From: Welwitschia mirabilis
Taxonomy: Eukaryota > Gnetophyta > Gnetopsida > Welwitschiales
Assembly (NCBI GenBank): GCA_051453625.1
Contig: JBOZIK010000001.1
Coordinates: 83,175,571-83,239,570 of the forward strand
Length of the DNA stretch: 64,000 nt
Direction: 5' to 3'
Made by a program: the position numbers and the translations under genes. How positions within the stretch are numbered: position 1 is the stretch's first letter; the number at the start of each line of letters is the position of its first letter. Shown here piece after piece: positions 59,942 through 64,000 of the stretch. Under the pieces are notes generated by a model. It did no database searches. It worked only from the letters and a program-made list of their open reading frames with translations, and had not been told where the DNA came from.

Positions 59942-61145
59942 AGAAAACTTACAAATAAATGATGATTCTTCTTGCTTTCAAGATGAAATTGTGGATTAAA
60001 TTTCAACATCTGACTCATTTGGAGATAAGAAAAAGGAAGACAATAATAACATAACTCAACATTTTAATACTTGGGATGAGGATGACCATTCATTTGATGA
60101 TGATATTTAGATTTTAGACTATATACCTATCCTTCATTTACTGCTAGATACTTGGGATGAGAAATCCATCCATAAAAACACTAGAAAATTTTCAATCAAT
60201 GATGAAGATTATGCTCTTAGTTATCTTGATAATATTTTTGATGAATCTAATAACCTGGAGAATGAAAGAAATATTCAACATGATAAGGAAGATCTAGTCA
60301 TAAACAACAATGATAAAAGTGAAGTAATAATCCAATAAATAATGATAAAGACAACAGTGAAGAAACTAATCACAATGAAGGACTCACAGAGATTCATTTA
60401 AATTTTATAGAGGATAGAATTTTTCATTCTACCCATACTTCTACATCCTTTTCACTTATGCCTTCATGTATAATTTTAAATCACATCATTCCTTCCACTT
60501 CTACTTCCACTTTTACATTACCTTATAATCTTGATAATGATAACCCTTCTCCATCTCTTCCAATTACACATTCATATAATTCTTAAGGTCATGTTCCTTT
60601 CTTCGACTTTTATAACACCCATTATTTTGAAGAGTATATTTATCCTATCTCTTAATCTCTTCCTTTTAAACATTTATGTGGTCCTTAAAATAACATTCTT
60701 TATTTTTCTATCAAGTCCAATTTACCTTGTGCTTTTAATAATTATTCTTTTCAAAAGTTTTATTTGGAATATCTTAGAATTTTAAATTGGAGTAAGCCTT
60801 ATGTTCTTGATGATAACCCATCCTTAAAGTTAAATATTAAGGAGCTTTCCAATCTTATTCAACATTTTTAAAAGCCCTTAAAACATTTTTAAATCCATTC
60901 CTTGAGTAGTATCTTGAATGAATTATATAATGATACTCATGCTTTATACTATTTTCATAAGAGATTATTTGTCAATGCAATTTATCACTTATTTATATCT
61001 TATTTTGATTTTGAAAATTGTGCTATTAAAGTTTTATTATTTTACTTTATTTATCTCCAATTGATTTTACTTCATAATGATTGCATACGTATTATGTTTT
61101 ATCAATTGGTTTCTATCTAGTCTAGCCCTTATTTTTCTAAAAAAT
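59942..61145 (+). pseudogene. element 3 internal ORF, acidic and central part, unrecognised
   Basis: Successive plus-strand frames broken by single stops read ENLQINDDSSCFQDEIVD, TQHFNTWDEDDHSFDDDI, LLDTWDEKSIHKNTRKFS, YALSYLDNIFDESNNLENER, then EIHLNFIEDRIFHSTHTSTS and LEYLRILNWSKPYVLDDNPS. The composition is rich in Asp, Glu, Asn and Ser and a TWDE motif is repeated. No protease, RT or RNase H motif occurs. This looks like one long coding region of several hundred codons with a low density of stops, replacing most of pol in a non-autonomous element. Confidence 0.5.
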
Positions 61146-61380
61146 ACAATACCTGAGTGCATTTTTTACATAACTAGTTAAACTTCTCAAATATTACATA
61201 CTTATATTTCAAAAAAAGTACATCTTTAAATGGATCCTTTGAAACTTTCAACTTAAACACTTGGGAAATTTAGAAGTTAATGAATAAAAGGTTAAACATC
61301 ATTAAAATATCTATCATTTAACCTTGAATATGATAGAAGAAGTTGTGTTGGAATTTTTCTATTACCATTATCTAAATTCT
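61146..61380 (+). pseudogene. integrase C-terminal remnant, element 3
   Basis: Frames read SLNGSFETFNLNTWEI, KLMNKRLNIIKIS and then LNMIEEVVLEF, matching position by position the end of integrase in element 1 (LHSNNSFKISDLDTNEI, EQRLKIYEKLF, FNIIEAIVLK). Only this C-terminal tail of pol remains, so element 3 is a deletion derivative of an Athila-like parent. Confidence 0.7.
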
Positions 61381-63481
61381 TTCTTAGTCAATTCATTTGG
61401 TAAATGTCATGCTTTTACTTGAACATATTTAACTTAACTAATGTTTTTCTTAATGAAGTTACCATGATTAGTAAATATTTTACTTAGGCATTTTAAATGA
61501 TAAGATTGACTTCATTAAATCTTCAGACATTCATATGTTTATGAATTTCATTTTAAAGGAAGATGTCTTGGTTCTTTTGTTCTCTTTTAATGATATGAGT
61601 AATTAGTTATTTTAGCATGTTTCTACTTGTTATTTATCTCCTTCCTTTAATTTCCTCCTTACGAGTACTTGGTCATGTGGAATTTATCCAAAACAAAGAA
61701 AAGAAGAAAAAAAGGATTATGTTCTTTCATGTTATATCTTAAACATGACCCCTATGATGTCTTACCGCAAGTGCATCAGGGCANNNNNNNNNNNNNNNNN
61801 NNNNNNNNNNNNNNNNNNNNNNNNNNNNNNNNNNNNNNNNNNNNNNNNNNNNNNNNNNNNNNNNNNNNNNNNNNNNNNNNNNNNNNNNNNNNNNNNNNNN
61901 NNNNNNNNNNNNNNNAAATTGCACTTAGAGGCTACAAGATCAGTGATGTCCCTGGTATCATTAGAGGCATTGCTTATTTTATAGACTTATTTTTCCTTAT
62001 TTATAGTCTTTCATATGATCACTTTACGTTTTTGAATTCTAGTGTTGTTTTTGAGATAATAGCTTTTTATCTTATTATTTATTCTTTAATAATATTAGAC
62101 ATATTTGACATCATCAGAATTATTTCTAATTCGAGTATAGCTTTATGAATTTTTACATTATGTCATGCATCTTTATCAAGTGATTTTATGATTTTGCCAA
62201 GGGAGTTTGCTTGAGTGGAATTTTGGTTAGGTAAGTAATCTTCTTTATGTTCCTAGTTGTCCATTATCCTAATGTTTTTCCTTAGTTGTTTTATATGGGA
62301 TTTTTAAAGTCATTTTAGTATATTTTTTTACATTACAATTAGGATCAGATCATTTGATAGCTCTCTAGTTATCTTTTTATTTTCACTCATAAGCCTTCTT
62401 TATAAGTGTTGTTGTTTGTCTTTTAATCACTTTATTTTGATGCCTTCCTTTCACTTTGATTGATGTGTTCCTTTTGTTTTATGTTAATCTTTTACTATTT
62501 TGCTTTTGAATTTTTTCAAACATTCACTTATAGATCTTAAATCCTCATTGAGTTTACAAATACATTTAAGGTGTACTTCTGAGAATTTTTTCCTTTTACT
62601 TAAATGCTCCCATAAGTCTCTTTTCTCATAATAATGTTTTTTAGGGTAAATTCTTTACTTTTACCTTTCTTTAGTTTTTTCTGCTGCTTTTTCACTAATT
62701 ACTTACTATTAGACCTTTTTTGAATTTTTCCTAATCTATCCAAACATATCATTTGAACATTGTTGTCACACATCTGTCATCCTCATAATAGACAGGATGA
62801 CAGTCATCCTTTTAATTTTTGTAATCTAGGATGTCAAAGATCTTGAATATGAAAAGGATCTTGAAGTACTGTTTCTGTATTTACCTAGCCAAATCCACCT
62901 ACATTATGTTAAAAATTATACTTTTTAAATTTTAAAGGATCACTTTAAGCTTTCATGATACATTTTTATAAATAAGTTGTTTGGATATGATTTAATATTA
63001 CTTGGATACATTTTATGGACTTTATTTAGCAGGAGTACAATAGCACACTCACTAATTTTTCAACATTTATGTTTTAGATTATATAAAGGAAATGAATGCC
63101 ATTATTACTCTTTTATCTTGCCCTTGTAGAAAACATTAATAAACTTTTCATGCATCATTCTTTAAGATTATTACTACTTATGTTTACGCATCAGTTTCAC
63201 TATTACTTTCTCAATTTATGCATACAAATTATCATCTTTTGAATTATCATCTATACAATCTATGATTTGTTTATGTGTATGACATTTATTTAATCTATTG
63301 TGATGTGTTTAAGTAGGGGGCTTATGACTACAATAATAATTGTATCAGTTAATGAATTTTTATTTTCTATTCCTACCTGATAAAAATTGAACTCAAATTT
63401 CATTTTCTAGTTGATCATTATCTTAGTCAAATTTGCTTGTAATATAATTAATTAGTTACTTTGTCAAGGACTAACAAGGCT
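61381..63481 (+). other. element 3 3' untranslated region
   Basis: 61400-61720 matches the element 1 3' region, including GGTCATGTGG at 61671 and a following purine tract. A 132-N gap (61784-61915) follows the text ACCGCAAGTGCATCAGGG. 62760-62802 holds a GTCATCC...GGATGACAG inverted pair. The open frame across the gap (61669-62148) depends on N codons and is not supported. Confidence 0.6.
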
Positions 63482-63494
63482 AAGTAAAGGGCTA
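63482..63494 (+). other. polypurine tract of element 3
   Basis: AAGTAAAGGGCTA directly before TGTTGCGATA, the start of the 3' LTR. Short and somewhat decayed. Confidence 0.55.
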
Positions 63495-64000
63495 TGTTGC
63501 GATACTAATTTATAGCAATTTTATAGTATATTTGGAGTACTTTTGACATTTATATAGGTTTGGATGCAATTCTATTAGTTATGTAGAGTTAATAAGATGA
63601 TCATAGATACATGTAATTCTTGATAGAATTAGAGGCATTTTAGGCGTGTTATGATACTTAGCATGTTAAAGAAATACTAATGATTAAAAAGACTAATTTA
63701 CTTTTTACCTGAGAAGCTTTAAAAGATTCTTGTCCCCATTGTCATCCCCATGACATAGGAGATAACAACACTATCTTTACCCATTGTAATAATGATTTGG
63801 ACTGTAGCTTGAAGTAAATAAAGTAGCTTTTTAGGTCTTGTTTCCATTGTCATTATTGTGACATAAGGGATAATGATACATATAGAGCCAATTGTAGGAC
63901 TGACAACAGGACATGAAAACATGTGATACATGGTGATGTCCCTTGTGTTGTTCCCATGACAGGTAGCATAACGACACTACTAACATGGATAGAAGCCCTG
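63495..64000 (+). mobile_element. Element 3, 3' LTR (cut by window end)
   Basis: Begins TGTTGCGATA and matches 46853-47360 and 52401-52900, including the CCCCATTGTCATCCCCATGA phrase. It runs out of the window. The minus-strand open frame at 63719-63931 is an artefact of the repeated phrases. Confidence 0.82.

Noticed and set aside
61669-62148. 159-codon frame crossing the 132-N gap
   Set aside because: Openness depends on unknown bases; flanking parts lie in a 3' untranslated region shared with other elements.
63719-63931. 70-codon minus-strand frame
   Set aside because: Generated by repeated CCCATTGTCATC phrases in the element 3 LTR.
1-64000. Prokaryotic features such as CRISPR arrays, operons, ribosome binding sites
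   Set aside because: The spaced repeats seen are LTRs, minisatellites and CACTA subterminal repeats of a plant genome; nothing fits a prokaryotic feature.

Overview
This is repeat-rich plant nuclear DNA. Plant origin is shown by Athila-type Ty3/gypsy polyproteins, a plant-type Ty1/copia element, tRNA-Asp and tRNA-iMet primer-binding sites next to LTRs, a CACTA transposon with a CACTACTAGAAA end, and intron-bearing fragments of two plant genes (SDP1-like lipase and CHUP1-like). The window is strongly A+T rich. I see no intact host gene, tRNA, rRNA or CRISPR array. Almost every coding remnant carries stops and frameshifts. I do not name a species.

Layout as nested insertions. (a) 1-9179: a minus-strand large non-autonomous LTR element (LARD-like) with 4.1-kb LTRs and a tRNA-iMet PBS; it abuts and probably sits inside element 1. 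(b) 9180-13313 and again 13601-16166: element 1, a plus-strand Athila-like protease/RT/RNase H/integrase remnant plus 3' region. (c) Element 2, a minus-strand Athila-like element with unusually long LTRs (3' LTR 16167-20520, represented again at 21300-25381), gag-pol at 35932-45440, PBS at 46147-46166 and the start of its 5' LTR at 46170-46852; it is inserted in the 3' region of element 1. (d) 26131-35852: a CACTA element with a 3-bp AAT target duplication inside the 3' region of element 2; it carries gene fragments. (e) Element 3, a plus-strand non-autonomous Athila-derived element (5' LTR 46853-48281, again 52401-53807; 3' LTR from 63495), inserted in the 5' LTR of element 2. (f) A minus-strand Ty1/copia element (54599-59338, also a truncated representation 49076-51190) inserted in element 3 with target duplication ATCTT.

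An overriding caution: at all seven 100-N gaps, the sequence ending at the gap is repeated, several percent diverged, starting exactly after the gap (overlaps from about 80 bp to 5.5 kb). The copies share the same nested insertions. The simplest reading is that neighbouring contigs, probably from different haplotypes or homeologues, overlap but were not merged, so roughly 18 kb of this window is a second representation of the same locus. True tandem duplication is the alternative. The gaps of 10, 103 and 132 N do not show this pattern.

Functionally the region is a transposon graveyard. The retroelements supplied gag, protease, RT, RNase H and integrase when active; now they are pseudogenes. 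The most unusual items are the CACTA element carrying two unrelated host gene fragments, the non-autonomous element 3 with a long unrecognised acidic reading frame ending in an integrase C-terminal tail, and short GTCATC/GATGAC inverted motifs scattered through LTRs and leaders of different families.
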